A DNA stretch of 64,000 bases, from contig NZ_MQSU01000003.1 of assembly GCF_001907245.1 (NCBI RefSeq), forward strand, positions 124,001 through 188,000, read 5' to 3'. Origin of the DNA: Boudabousia liubingyangii. GTDB lineage: Bacteria > Actinomycetota > Actinomycetes > Actinomycetales > Actinomycetaceae. Positions 28,001-36,288 of the stretch are shown here, in pieces; positions within the stretch are counted from its first letter, which is position 1, and each line of letters begins with the position of its first letter. A program made the translations under genes and the position numbers. The notes under the pieces are model-generated. The model did not search any database, was not told the DNA's origin, and saw only the letters and a list, made by a program, of their open reading frames with translations.

Positions 28001-28559
28001 GTGGGTTGGTGCAATCGCTACCTTCCTGATCTTCCCGGCCCTTGATGTCCGTCGCTTCAAGGATGAGCGCTGGTGGTTGGCAGCAACTCGCTGCATGACT
28101 ACCGCCACCCTCATGGCAGTTGGACAGGCAATTATCGCAGTCGCCGGCTTGCAACTGTTCGTCAAGCTAGGGGCAAAGGATCTGGGTTACCTGTTCCTGA
28201 TTGCGATTATCGCCTCCCTGACCTACACCGCTCTGAACCAGTTCTTCATCGCGGCACTGGCCTTCCGTGGTCGCTTCGTGTCCGTGTTGATGCTGATCCT
28301 TCAGATCGCGGCGATGGGTGCAACCTTCCCGATCGAGACCACCAGCTCCTTCCTGGTGTTCCTCAACAAGATCTTCCCAATGACCTACGTGGCGAACTCG
28401 ATTCGCACCGGAATTGCTGGGGCTGGCTATGGAATTGGCATGACATTGCTAGTCTGCGGAATTTGGGCAGTCATCGGTGTGGGTGGCACATTGATTGCGG
28501 CACGCGTCCGGCGTGACCCGGTTCCTCTGCCGGTTGACCCGGCACAAAGGCCCGCCTAA
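25020..28559 (+). CDS. YhgE/Pip-family membrane protein with long repeat coiled coil
   Basis: A 1179-aa protein. One N-terminal transmembrane segment (about 12-32) is followed by the YhgE N-terminal domain (to about 180), then about 780 residues of Gly/Ala/Leu/Gln-rich repeats of the type QKLAEGA, and four to five C-terminal membrane segments (about 985-1165). The topology is that of ABC-2-like phage-infection/YhgE proteins, with the repeats outside the membrane. The repeats fall into 56-residue modules. Related proteins have been tied to phage adsorption, type VII secretion or lipid-linked export, but the role here is unknown. AAGGAA precedes the ATG. TetR operators control the promoter. Confidence 0.85.
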   Translation: MPKRLTGSKVANAIIVFAIFIVPFMYAGLLTYAYQDPMNRIDKIHAAVVNLDSPAVKTLPMGDDQKIEIGNELTERLTHPKDGEDVGFTWTEATEAEATQGLADGKYRAILTIPAGTSEILTKQGTEDAQSVTLDLKTDDGINYLAGTMARTVAETLQNEVSSQGSSRIIDQMYMSFGTVKEKLGEAADGAGELNDGLGKLEDGTNKLKDGTEKLADGTGEFKVKLSELANGATQVNQGVGTLAEKTGELASGAQKLANGASEGAQGANKLASGAQEFEGKLNQLSEGANQVNQGVGTLAEKTGELAQGAQKLSQGAAQGAEGAKQLASGAQEFEGKLNQLSEGANQVNQGVNTLAEKTGELAQGAQKLAAGAAEGAQGANKLASGTEEFQAKLKELADGANQVNQGVNTLAEKSGELAAGTQKLSEGAHAAVEGAQKLAEGTKGAEEGSAKLANGINEYTAQIDQMLAKLTSDETTAKLNQLLEGSQKLAQGSAQLAAGIGADASAMPANPADPQTLAEGINALSAGAQQLHQGTTQLNQGVAQAGEQLGAMLPAMGELTKLPGAVDQLQGGSAKLNDGVKQYTEGVDKLAASCKLLGGSPLICENLNKLQANSDALRNGSAQVAGGMSQLQQATQPLADPALGQRLQAAQQQLPKLVEGAKQVDQGAAQLAGGLEKVQGKMPALVEGAKAVSQGSNQLAEGLKQGLGELPQLKEKAGVAQQASAQLRAGAKELNQGLGQLAAGSNELASKLGQLGDGAQAASEGAGKLAEGAKQAAGGTTQVADGAGKAAAASGQLAEGATALDRGINQLAQGAQTAASGAGQLAEGAQKAAGGTAQVADGAGKAAAASGQLAEGATALDRGINQLAQGAQTAASGAGQLAEGAQKAADGTNKLAEGADKAADASGQLAEGASELNSGAGELADGAQKAADGSGELSSELQKGADKIPSWSDSKVSSMSDAAAKPIIVDPIRENAVATNGSGFAPMFLALALWVGAIATFLIFPALDVRRFKDERWWLAATRCMTTATLMAVGQAIIAVAGLQLFVKLGAKDLGYLFLIAIIASLTYTALNQFFIAALAFRGRFVSVLMLILQIAAMGATFPIETTSSFLVFLNKIFPMTYVANSIRTGIAGAGYGIGMTLLVCGIWAVIGVGGTLIAARVRRDPVPLPVDPAQRPA
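25713..26388 (+). repeat. Four 168-bp (56-aa) modules in the YhgE/Pip gene, N-terminal array
   Basis: Segments starting GANQVNQGV recur at 25713, 25881, 26049 and 26217, each exactly 168 bp apart. Copies two and three share 74 identical bases (25830-25903 and 25998-26071). Confidence 0.9.
27366..27667 (+). repeat. 134-bp perfect direct repeat in the YhgE/Pip gene, C-terminal array
   Basis: 27366-27499 and 27534-27667 are identical over 134 bp, again at a 168-bp step. The codons (many GCT, GGT) differ from the surrounding GCC/GGC-rich sequence, which points to a recent duplication. Confidence 0.9.
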
Positions 28560-28590
28560 AGGCCTAGGCTTTTGAGATAGGAAAATCTCT

Positions 28591-28640
28591 AATGGGGGAA
28601 AACCCTGGTCAATGGTGGCCAGTGTTTTCCCCCATTGGTT
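28591..28640 (+). terminator. Terminator after the YhgE/Pip gene
   Basis: AATGGGGGAAAAC (28591-28603) pairs with GTTTTCCCCCATT (28624-28636), with an inner TGG/CCA stem and a GGTTTT tail. Confidence 0.88.
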
Positions 28641-28692
28641 TTGAGCGGTAAAATAAAGTCGTCTACGACACCTAGAAATGAAAGAGGTTGAA

Positions 28693-29430
28693 ATGACCTA
28701 CACTTTGGTGCTTCTCCGCCACGGAGAATCCGAATGGAATGCCAAGAACCTGTTCACCGGCTGGGTGGATGTCCCGCTTTCCGAAAAGGGACGTTCCGAA
28801 GCTGCTAAGGGTGGCCAGCTACTAAAGGAAGCCGGCGTGCTTCCCGACAAGCTCTACACCTCCATGCTTCGTCGCGCGATCATGACCGCTAACCTAGCTC
28901 TGGATGCGGCTGACCGTCACTGGATTCCGGTGGAGCGTAACTGGCGCCTAAACGAACGTCACTACGGCGCTCTACAGGGCAAGAACAAGAAGGAAATCCG
29001 CGACGAATACGGCGAGGAAAAGTTCATGGAATGGCGTCGTTCCTACGACGTTCCGCCGCCCGCCATCGAGGCCGGCTCGGAGTTCTCCCAGGATAGCGAT
29101 CCCCGCTACGCTGGCGAACCGATTCCTGCTACCGAATGCTTGAAGGACGTCCTAGAGCGTCTACTACCCTTCTGGAACGAAACCATCGTTCCCGATATCA
29201 AGTCCGGCAAGACTATCATGATTGCCGCCCACGGTAACTCCCTGCGCGCGATCGTGAAGCACCTAGATGACATCTCTGACGATGACATCGCTGGTCTAAA
29301 CATCCCCACCGGTATTCCGTTGGTTTACGAATTGGATGAAGACCTCAAGCCCGTCACCAAGGGTGGTCGCTACCTAGACCCGGCAGCTGCTGAAGCAGCC
29401 ATCAAGGCTGTAGCTTCCCAGGGTAAGTGA
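28693..29430 (+). CDS. gpmA: 2,3-bisphosphoglycerate-dependent phosphoglycerate mutase
   Basis: Glycolytic enzyme interconverting 3- and 2-phosphoglycerate through a phosphohistidine. The 245-aa protein has the catalytic [10 protein letters not shown] at about residues 6-15, the [10 protein letters not shown] loop, and the second histidine in [10 protein letters not shown] chose the ATG at 28693 (MTYTL) with AGAGG five bases upstream; another ATG at 28678 encodes five extra residues. Its position next to phoU and senX3-regX3 is conserved in actinobacteria. Confidence 0.95.
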   Translation: MTYTLVLLRHGESEWNAKNLFTGWVDVPLSEKGRSEAAKGGQLLKEAGVLPDKLYTSMLRRAIMTANLALDAADRHWIPVERNWRLNERHYGALQGKNKKEIRDEYGEEKFMEWRRSYDVPPPAIEAGSEFSQDSDPRYAGEPIPATECLKDVLERLLPFWNETIVPDIKSGKTIMIAAHGNSLRAIVKHLDDISDDDIAGLNIPTGIPLVYELDEDLKPVTKGGRYLDPAAAEAAIKAVASQGK

Positions 29431-29482
29431 GCAAAGCTTCCCTCCTGCTAAAGCAGCTTAGCTGCGCATAGTAGACAAAGGG

Positions 29483-29526
29483 AAAACCCCCGCCTTTCCA
29501 GGAGCTGGAGGGCGGGGGTTTTCTTT
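29483..29526. terminator. Terminator between gpmA and phoU
   Basis: AAAACCCCCGCC / GGCGGGGGTTTT, a 12-bp stem (29483-29494 and 29511-29522) followed by TCTTT. The A and T flanks would serve both convergent genes. Confidence 0.9.
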
Positions 29527-29624
29527 GGTTAGCTTCTTCGATAATCGCGCACTGTAAACGAGGAAACTAACGGGGGCAAGTCACTGATACTTCAATCCCA
29601 AAAACTCAAGGAAAAACCAAAGAA

Positions 29625-30272
29625 TCAGTGGGGGACGTATTCGCCGCGAATCATGAAAATGATTCGGCTGGCAGCCTTGGAAGCGTGGTCGCCCGTACGC
29701 TCCAGGAAGCGAGACAGCAGCGTGCCGTTGATGATCTGATCGCGGGTTAGTTCAACCTCCGGGTCACGGATCAAACGGCGAGCCTTACGGTGTAGTTCGT
29801 CAATCTCATCATCGGTATCGATGATCTTCTGGGCTAGTTCGGCGTCCGAGCTCTTGATGACGGTGCCCAGGTCTAGGGTCATGTCCAGAGTCCGCTTAGC
29901 CATCTGGATTAGGATTTCCTGGATCTGCGACGGGGTGGCCGGCTCGGGGTAAGCAGCGCGTGCTACCTGAGCAACGTGCATGGCCATATCGCCCATACGC
30001 TCTAGGTTCTGAGCTAGACGCATGGTGCCGGTAATCAAGCGCAGGTCGGTGGCTACCGGAGCCTGGAGGGCTAGCAGGTGCATGGTGGCACCCTCAATGT
30101 CCATGGCTAGATCGTCGATTCGGTCATCAGCGTCGATGGTTTCTTCTGCTAGCTCTAGATCCTGTTCTGCCAGGGCTAGTCGCGCACGGTCTAGGGCTTT
30201 AGCAACCAGCTTAGCTAGGCTTTCAAGATCATTGCCCAAGTGGCTAAGTTCTTGACGGTAGATTTCACGCAT
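29625..30272 (-). CDS. phoU: Phosphate-specific transport regulator PhoU
   Basis: A 215-aa, all-helical protein with two PhoU repeats (about 10-100 and 115-205); MGDMAMHVAQVARAA and RTGDHASKAA are the paired metal-binding helices. PhoU links the Pst transporter to the sensor kinase and switches it off when phosphate is plentiful. AAGGAAC precedes the ATG. It is divergent from senX3-regX3, with a PHO-box-like repeat between them. It is separated from pstB, unlike in many bacteria. Confidence 0.95.
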   Translation of the reverse strand: MREIYRQELSHLGNDLESLAKLVAKALDRARLALAEQDLELAEETIDADDRIDDLAMDIEGATMHLLALQAPVATDLRLITGTMRLAQNLERMGDMAMHVAQVARAAYPEPATPSQIQEILIQMAKRTLDMTLDLGTVIKSSDAELAQKIIDTDDEIDELHRKARRLIRDPEVELTRDQIINGTLLSRFLERTGDHASKAASRIIFMIRGEYVPH

Positions 30273-30345
30273 GGTGTTCCTTCAAAAATTGGTGAGGGCA
30301 AAATAAGCCCAAGGTTTTTGTCTTGTAAAGAGTTTCCCAGATAAA

Positions 30346-30385
30346 AGTGAACGTGCCTTGCCCAAAAGGTGAACGGCTGGTTAAC
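30346..30385 (-). promoter_or_regulatory. PHO-box-like repeats in the phoU-senX3 intergenic region
   Basis: Read on the minus strand, GTTAACC (30379-30385) and GTTCACC (30368-30374) stand at an 11-bp step. A further GTTCACT (30346-30352) lies two steps on. The unit and spacing match the pstS upstream repeat. Orientation points toward phoU, but the site may also control senX3-regX3. Confidence 0.72.
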
Positions 30386-30457
30386 AGTTTGTCGCAAAAT
30401 TATTTAAATCCTCTGCTGTGGGTGCTTTCAGGCGGACTTTCCTTTAGTGTTTAATCT

Positions 30458-31654
30458 GTGGAGAGTGAAGTTGTTATTGGCGCGATTGCGGCCCTACTGG
30501 GGCTGATTGTCGGCGCTGGTGGGGTTTGGGCGGCCTGGATTTCTGAAAAAGCCCGCCATGAATCGCCCCCCAAAGACCCGGATCAGAAACCACGCGTCGA
30601 ACCGAATGTACTGTTCTTATTGGCGGCCTTGCCCTATGTTTCAGTAATTTTGGACGAGGATGACCGGCTCGTTTATGCGGATGCGGCAGCTTTTGCGCAG
30701 GGCATCATCGTTGATGAGCACATTGCCAATCGCGAGCTTGCCGAAATCGTCGAGGAAGTCCGTGCAGAAGGGCATGTGATTGAGCGGGATTTAGAGTTCT
30801 ATCCCGGTCGCGGAAAACGCACTAAGACCCGGAAACTGCTGGTCCGCGTGGCCGCTTTGGGCTCCCAGAAGATCCTAATTTTGGCCGAGGATTCGGCCGC
30901 TTCCCGTCGTCTAGAAAAGACCCGTCAAGACTTTACCGCCAACGTTTCCCACGAACTTAAAACTCCAGTGGGGGCTATTAGCCTGCTTTCGGAAACGATT
31001 GCGGACCACGCGGATAACCCCGAGGTGGTTTCCAAATTTGCCCTTAAACTCAATGCTGAAGCCCATCGCCTTTCGGTATTGATCGGGGACATTATTGAGC
31101 TGACCCGTTTACAGGCCCCGGATGCTCTAGCTAAGCCCCAGCTTTTAAATCTGAACGAGCTGGCTGCGGAAGTGGTGCAGTCAGAGGAGTGGTCCGCAAA
31201 CCAGTCAGAAACCCAGTTACTGTTCCAGCCGGCCCAGTCCGAAGTGAGAATCTGGGGTGACCGGCACATGCTTAAAACGGCTTTGCGTAACCTGATCGAA
31301 AATGCGATTCGCTATTCGCCCCCTCGGACTAGTGTGGGCATTAAGGTGAATCTGGTTGATGGTCGTGCTCAAGTGGCAGTGGTTGATCAGGGGATTGGAA
31401 TTCCGAAGGACGAACAGGAACGAATCTTTGAGCGTTTCTATCGCGTTGATGCCGGAAGATCCAGAGCCGCTGGCGGAACTGGCTTAGGATTGTCTATTGT
31501 TAAGCATGTGGTACAGAATCATGGCGGTTCTGTAAAGCTCTGGTCCAACCCCGAACAAGGGTCAACATTTACTATAATTTTACCTGAAGCGGAAGTTGGA
31601 TCCGGTTCTGATCTGAAACAGGGAAGATATTTTGAATACGATACTGGTCGTTGA
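30458..31654 (+). CDS. senX3: Phosphate sensor histidine kinase SenX3
   Basis: A 398-aa kinase. One N-terminal transmembrane segment (about 6-28) is followed by a PAS-like domain (50-145), the dimerisation/phosphoacceptor H-box FTANVSHELKTP (His165), and a catalytic domain with N-box NLIENAIRYS, DQGIGIP and GGTGLGLSI. With RegX3 it responds to phosphate limitation. The GTG at 30458 has no Shine-Dalgarno; a TAGTGT box (30445-30450) seven bases upstream suggests a leaderless mRNA. Its 3' end overlaps regX3 by 23 bases. Confidence 0.93.
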   Translation: MESEVVIGAIAALLGLIVGAGGVWAAWISEKARHESPPKDPDQKPRVEPNVLFLLAALPYVSVILDEDDRLVYADAAAFAQGIIVDEHIANRELAEIVEEVRAEGHVIERDLEFYPGRGKRTKTRKLLVRVAALGSQKILILAEDSAASRRLEKTRQDFTANVSHELKTPVGAISLLSETIADHADNPEVVSKFALKLNAEAHRLSVLIGDIIELTRLQAPDALAKPQLLNLNELAAEVVQSEEWSANQSETQLLFQPAQSEVRIWGDRHMLKTALRNLIENAIRYSPPRTSVGIKVNLVDGRAQVAVVDQGIGIPKDEQERIFERFYRVDAGRSRAAGGTGLGLSIVKHVVQNHGGSVKLWSNPEQGSTFTIILPEAEVGSGSDLKQGRYFEYDTGR

Positions 31655-32321
31655 TGACGAAGATACCTACCGGGAAACCCTTGAATTTTCCTTAAGAGGC
31701 GATGGGTTCAAGGTTTATTCTGCTGCGACCGGAGAAAAGGCTCTGGAAATCTTTGAGCGGCAAAATATTGACCTGATTCTATTGGACCTAATGCTGCCCG
31801 GGATTTCAGGGACCGAAGTTTGCCAGAAACTGCGCGCCAAATCGGACGTTCCCATCATTATGGTCACGGCCAAAGATGAGGTCGTAGACCGGATCGTAGG
31901 CTTGGAGCTGGGTGCTGATGACTATCTGCCAAAGCCCTATTCGTATCGTGAACTGCTAGCTCGGGTGCGAGCGGTATTGCGTCGTCACCAGGGGAGTAGT
32001 GACTCGGGTCAGGTCCTGCAGGTTGGTAATTTGAGTCTAGATCCTGAGCGTCATGAGGTACAGCTGGATGGACAGAGTTTGCAGTTGCCCTTGCGTGAGT
32101 TTGAGCTTTTGGCCTATCTGATGGCGCACCCAGGTCGCGTCTTAACCCGCTACCAGATTATTGATCGGGTCTGGGGGCCGGGCTATGTAGGGGATCCCAA
32201 AACCCTTGATGTACACATCAAGAGACTGCGTTCAAGGATCGAAGCTGACCCGGCCAATCCCAGCAGAATTGTGACGGTTCGTGGTCTGGGTTATAAACTT
32301 GAGAGTGAAGCTGAATCCTAA
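31632..32321 (+). CDS. regX3: Phosphate response regulator RegX3 (OmpR family)
   Basis: A 229-aa response regulator. The receiver has the acidic pocket VVDDED, phosphoacceptor Asp52 in LLDLMLPG, and Lys in LPKPYS. The C-terminal winged helix (about 130-225) ends in KTLDVHIKRLRSRIE and VRGLGYKLE. The start is TTG at 31632, inside senX3, after AGGGAAG. It probably binds the GTTAACC/GTTCACC repeats upstream of pstS and phoU. Confidence 0.94.
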   Translation: MNTILVVDDEDTYRETLEFSLRGDGFKVYSAATGEKALEIFERQNIDLILLDLMLPGISGTEVCQKLRAKSDVPIIMVTAKDEVVDRIVGLELGADDYLPKPYSYRELLARVRAVLRRHQGSSDSGQVLQVGNLSLDPERHEVQLDGQSLQLPLREFELLAYLMAHPGRVLTRYQIIDRVWGPGYVGDPKTLDVHIKRLRSRIEADPANPSRIVTVRGLGYKLESEAES

Positions 32322-32326
32322 ATCGA

Positions 32327-32357
32327 CTTTATTATGATTTTAATAAAGTGCTAGAAT
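32327..32357 (+). promoter_or_regulatory. Inverted repeat and extended -10 promoter of carD
   Basis: CTTTATTA / TAATAAAG (32327-32334 and 32341-32348) is a perfect 8-bp inverted repeat directly after regX3. An extended -10, TGCTAGAAT (32349-32357), follows at once. The repeat could be a weak terminator or a protein site at the promoter. Confidence 0.55.
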
Positions 32358-32389
32358 AGGTATTGCTTAACTAACTAAAGGAGCTCCTC

Positions 32390-32947
32390 ATGGCGTTTAA
32401 GGTTGGCGAGACGGTCGTTTACCCGCACCACGGTGCGGCCGTAATTGAGGAAATCAAAGAACGAATTGTTCGCGGTGAGTTACGCACTTATTTGTCCTTG
32501 CGGGTAACCCAGGGGGATCTTCGTATTCAAGTTCCAGCCAAAAATGTAGAAATGGTTGGCATGCGGGATGTCATTGATGAAGGGGGCCTCGAAGAAGTGG
32601 TCTCAGTTCTAATGGCGGAAAATCCTGAAGAGCCCTCTAATTGGTCGCGTCGTTACAAGGCTAACGTGGAAAAGATCGCTAGTGGTGACACCCTAGCGGT
32701 TGCTGAAGTCGTTCGTGATTTGACTCGACGTGAACGTGAACGTGGTCTTTCTGCCGGGGAAAAGCGCATGTTATTGCGGGCCCGGCAGATTTTAGTATCC
32801 GAACTTGCACTAGCACGCAGCATTAATGAAGAACAGGCTCAAACTCGCCTAGACATGGTGCTGGCCAAAGCTTTTGGTGATGATGTGCCCGAGGGTGAAC
32901 TACCCGGCGGCCCGATCCCTGGGATTAACGCTACAGTCGCTGACTGA
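32390..32947 (+). CDS. carD: CarD-family RNA polymerase-binding transcription regulator
   Basis: A 185-aa protein. Residues 1-60 form the RNA-polymerase-interacting domain ([22 protein letters not shown]). A helical DNA-binding domain follows (to about 165; NWSRRYKAN, then [28 protein letters not shown]). CarD stabilises the open promoter complex and is essential in mycobacteria. AAAGGAGC precedes the ATG. The C-terminal 20 residues are Gly/Pro-rich. The carD-ispD order is conserved in actinobacteria. Confidence 0.95.
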   Translation: MAFKVGETVVYPHHGAAVIEEIKERIVRGELRTYLSLRVTQGDLRIQVPAKNVEMVGMRDVIDEGGLEEVVSVLMAENPEEPSNWSRRYKANVEKIASGDTLAVAEVVRDLTRRERERGLSAGEKRMLLRARQILVSELALARSINEEQAQTRLDMVLAKAFGDDVPEGELPGGPIPGINATVAD

Positions 32948-32961
32948 TTGGACCTAGCAAC

Positions 32962-33744
32962 GTGAGGATGACCAGAGAGGTCTGGGTGATTGTCACCGCG
33001 GCCGGAAGTGGAAGCCGACTAGGCGCAGAGGTGCCTAAAGCTCTTGTACCCCTGGGTGGGCATCCGGCATTAACCCGAGTACTGATTAACCTGTCTCAGG
33101 TAGAAGATGTCACTGGTGTAATCGTTACCCATCCAGAGTCGCAGCGGGAACTCTTTGCCCAAGCGGTACCGGCCCAGTTGCCCTACGCAATTCATTTGGT
33201 CCCCGGTGGGGTATCCCGTCAGGCTTCCGTCTACGCCGCCTTGGAATTACTTTCCGAAATCAGCCCCCAGTCGCTGGTGCTGGTTCACGATGCGGCCCGC
33301 GCATTGACACCGCCGTCCGTTTTTGAGCGCGTTATTGAAGGATTGGTCGAGGGCGCGGTGGCCCTGGTTCCCGCCCTTCCCGTTAAGGACACGATCAAGC
33401 AGATTCGTCCTGACGCAGCAATAGAAGACTTCCCATTAGTTTTGGGATCCCCGAATCGAGATGCCTTACGAGCGGCTCAAACCCCGCAGGGTTTCGATTT
33501 CGAACGACTTTGGGCTGTGCATCAAAAAGCCCGCGACCTTTCCGCTGACGAAGCGAAGGCTGCGCCTGATGATGCGGCCCTCATGGAAGCTTTCGACTAT
33601 CCGGTTCGGATTGTAGCCGGTGACGAATTAGCCTTGAAGATTACCACCATGGTTGACCTGAAGCTGGCGGAAATCCTAGCTGAAGAACAGCCGATTAATA
33701 CCCCACAGCTGCCTTTCGGGCAGAGAGGAGACCTCCGTGAGTAA
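32962..33744 (+). CDS. ispD: 2-C-methyl-D-erythritol 4-phosphate cytidylyltransferase
   Basis: Third step of the MEP route to isoprenoids: MEP plus CTP to CDP-ME. The 260-aa protein shows the nucleotide loop TAAGSGSRLGAEVPKAL, VHDAARALTPP, and TPQGF. The start may be GTG at 32962 or ATG at 32968; neither has a good ribosome site, so it probably relies on coupling to carD, which ends 14 bases upstream. ispF does not follow. The last bases overlap a transporter gene by eight bases. Confidence 0.92.
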   Translation: MRMTREVWVIVTAAGSGSRLGAEVPKALVPLGGHPALTRVLINLSQVEDVTGVIVTHPESQRELFAQAVPAQLPYAIHLVPGGVSRQASVYAALELLSEISPQSLVLVHDAARALTPPSVFERVIEGLVEGAVALVPALPVKDTIKQIRPDAAIEDFPLVLGSPNRDALRAAQTPQGFDFERLWAVHQKARDLSADEAKAAPDDAALMEAFDYPVRIVAGDELALKITTMVDLKLAEILAEEQPINTPQLPFGQRGDLRE

Positions 33745-35188
33745 GACCCCAGAAGCGACCCCCGCCCCTGAGGCATCCGGTTTTGTACCGGCGGAAGCAA
33801 TTCTAAGTGAAAACGTTAACGACACGAATAATTCCCAGCGTGACCCGCGTGATAAGGTCTTTCGTTGGCCCGTCATTGCCTGGGCCATGTGGGACTTGGG
33901 CTCTGCCGCCTTCAATGCGGTGGTCACTACCTTCGTTTTCTCTGTCTTCCTGACGGCAGACGGTAACTTCACCGACAAGCACACCGCGTCCTCCAAACTC
34001 TCTATTGGTTTGACGATCGCCGGTATCTTTATTGCGCTTTTGGCCCCGATCACCGGTCAGCGAGCCGACCGTCGCGGCAAGGGCACCCTACTTTTGGGCC
34101 TCAATACTTTCGCGGTGGTGGCCTGCATGGTGGGTATGTTCTGGGTTTACCCCGAATCCTCACTGGGTAAGATGAACGCCCTGTACCTAGGTATTTTCTT
34201 GCTTGGTTTAGGAAACGTTTTCTTCGAGTTCGCCTCAGTTAACTACAACGCCATGCTGGGGCGCATCTCCACCTCAAAGAATATGGGTACCATCTCTGGC
34301 ATTGGCTGGGGTTCGGGCTATATGGGCGGCATTGTCCTACTGGGACTACTGCTATTCATGTTCCTAGGTTCTGAACCGCACGCTTTCGGTGTTACCAGCA
34401 CGAACTCCATGACTATCCGTGCTTCGATTTTGGTTTCCGCTATCTGGTTTGGTTTGTCTGCGTTGCCGGTTCTCTTCACGATTCGAGGCCGCAAGTACGA
34501 ATCTGCCGAGGCTGACGAATCCCACCACGAAAGCATTATCGATTCCTACAAGATGCTTTGGAAGACCGTTAAGGACCTGTACCATGCAGCCCCGCAGACC
34601 GTCCTCTTCTTGGCTTCCTCAGCACTATTCCGCGACGGCCTAGCTGGCGTCTTCATCTACGGTGCAATCATTGCCAGTACCGTTTTCGGCTTCGAAAACT
34701 CTGACATTATGATCTTCGCGATCGCCGCAAACGTTATCGCTGGTGTCGCTACCTACGCCTTCGGCTTCATCGAAGACCGAATTGGTCCCAAGCGCGTAAT
34801 CTTGATCGCTCTAGGTTCGATGATCTTCTGTGGCCTAGTGGTCTTCTTCCTGCACAGCCGTGGCCCGATCATCTTCTGGACCTTCGGTCTAGCGTTGACC
34901 GCCTTCGTAGGCCCGGCCCAATCGGCCTCCCGCTCCTTCCTGGGACGCATGATCCCTGAGGGTCGAGAGGGTGAAGTCTTCGGTCTTTACGCCACCACCG
35001 GTCGTGCCGTTTCCTTCCTAGCCCCGGCCATGTACGCGGTCTTCCTGAGCCTAGGTAGCCTGTTCACCGGTCAGCAAGACGGCAGTGAATACTGGGGCAT
35101 CTTGGGCATTATCTTGATCCTACTAGCCGGTCTAGCACTGCTGATTCCGGTCAAGCCTGAGCGTGCACACCTGAACCACCAAGCATAG
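33737..35188 (+). CDS. UMF1-type MFS transporter (Atg22-like)
   Basis: A 483-aa membrane protein with 11-12 hydrophobic segments. The first reads WAMWDLGSAAFNAVVTTFVFSVFL, a hallmark of the UMF1/vacuole-effluxer family, and the GRISTSKNMGTISGIGWGSGYMGG loop follows. The substrate is unknown. The GTG at 33737 has GGAG upstream and overlaps the end of ispD, so the two are translationally coupled although their functions seem unrelated. Residues 1-45 are a hydrophilic tail. Confidence 0.85.
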   Translation: MSKTPEATPAPEASGFVPAEAILSENVNDTNNSQRDPRDKVFRWPVIAWAMWDLGSAAFNAVVTTFVFSVFLTADGNFTDKHTASSKLSIGLTIAGIFIALLAPITGQRADRRGKGTLLLGLNTFAVVACMVGMFWVYPESSLGKMNALYLGIFLLGLGNVFFEFASVNYNAMLGRISTSKNMGTISGIGWGSGYMGGIVLLGLLLFMFLGSEPHAFGVTSTNSMTIRASILVSAIWFGLSALPVLFTIRGRKYESAEADESHHESIIDSYKMLWKTVKDLYHAAPQTVLFLASSALFRDGLAGVFIYGAIIASTVFGFENSDIMIFAIAANVIAGVATYAFGFIEDRIGPKRVILIALGSMIFCGLVVFFLHSRGPIIFWTFGLALTAFVGPAQSASRSFLGRMIPEGREGEVFGLYATTGRAVSFLAPAMYAVFLSLGSLFTGQQDGSEYWGILGIILILLAGLALLIPVKPERAHLNHQA

Positions 35189-35292
35189 CTTTAAGCTCAC
35201 ACAGCAATAGTTGCGTGGCTACTTGAAGTGAGTTGGCAAACGGGTCTATGCTGTAATGCTTAATGAAGTTATTGTTTTTGGAAGGACAATCC

Positions 35293-36288
35293 TTGAAACG
35301 TTCTTTTTCGGTAGTGTTTAGCGTCAGCGCGCTCGCTTTAATGTCGCTGGCCGGCTGTTCTGAAGATGCCACCTTGCCACCTATGCCTAACAAACAGGCA
35401 AGTACTGCTAGCACCCCGGCACCTACCCAAGCCACCCCAGAAACTGAGGGGGCGACCTCGGAAAACCCGAAGTCCACGCCGGCTACTCCCGAAAAGCCCA
35501 AGGCCACCGTCGAACCGTCCACGTCCAGTGCGGAAAATCCGACTGCGCCTTCCAATCAGGCTCCAGCTGCCCCAACCGTGTCTGACCCGGCTACCTCGGC
35601 CCCGCAAGCACCGGCCGCTAACCCGCCTGGCTTCAACTCGCCCGATGGGGGTCCCGACTGTGAAAAAGTCAAGTGCGTAGCCTTTACCTTTGATGACGGC
35701 CCGGGAGAATACACCGAAGCAACCCTAAAGGCTTTGAAGGAAGCGGGCATTAAAGCTACCTTCTTCCAGATGGGTCGAAATGTTGCCGCCCATCCTGAAC
35801 TCACCAAAAAGGTCGTGGCTGAAGGACATGCGCTTGGTGGTCACTCTTGGAACCACCCGCAGCTAACCAAGCTCAACGATAAGCAGGCCAGCTGGCAGAT
35901 TACCGCCACCAATGACGCGATTAAAGCTGCCTTGGGGCATGGTTCGAATATGATGCGCCCGCCGTATGGTGCCTTCAATCACCGGATCCGTACCCTGATG
36001 AAGAACCTCAACCAGGCCTCGATTCTGTGGAGTGTTGACTCCCTGGACTGGAAGTACCTAGATGCGGATAAGAGTATCGAGTACATTCATCAGCAGCTAG
36101 GCCCTGGCGGCATCATTCTGATGCACGATATTCACCCGGTTGCCGCTAAGGTGATCCCTGTGATTGTCAAGGAATATCAGGCTAAGGGCTACCACTTTGT
36201 GACCATCCCGCAGCTGTTTAAGAGCAAGGGGCTCAAGCCGGGATTCTCTTACTTCAAGCTTGAAGAAATCCGAGGTTTGCCGCAGTGA
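35293..36288 (+). CDS. Polysaccharide deacetylase (NodB) lipoprotein
   Basis: A 331-aa precursor. The signal ends in lipobox LAGC near residue 22. A Thr/Ser/Pro/Ala-rich spacer of about 90 residues then presents the NodB domain. Catalytic motifs are intact: TFDDGPGEYTE (metal Asp pair), GHSWNHPQL (metal His), RPPYGAFN, and LMHDIHP. It likely deacetylates peptidoglycan or another wall glycan. The TTG at 35293 has GGAAGGA six bases upstream and yields a proper signal; the ATG at 35263 has no ribosome site. It overlaps the next gene by four bases. Confidence 0.9.
   Translation: MKRSFSVVFSVSALALMSLAGCSEDATLPPMPNKQASTASTPAPTQATPETEGATSENPKSTPATPEKPKATVEPSTSSAENPTAPSNQAPAAPTVSDPATSAPQAPAANPPGFNSPDGGPDCEKVKCVAFTFDDGPGEYTEATLKALKEAGIKATFFQMGRNVAAHPELTKKVVAEGHALGGHSWNHPQLTKLNDKQASWQITATNDAIKAALGHGSNMMRPPYGAFNHRIRTLMKNLNQASILWSVDSLDWKYLDADKSIEYIHQQLGPGGIILMHDIHPVAAKVIPVIVKEYQAKGYHFVTIPQLFKSKGLKPGFSYFKLEEIRGLPQ

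Noticed and set aside
27803-28165. Minus-strand and shifted frames opposite the YhgE/Pip C-terminus
   Set aside because: They are shadows of the main frame; the plus-strand protein continues with clear membrane segments.
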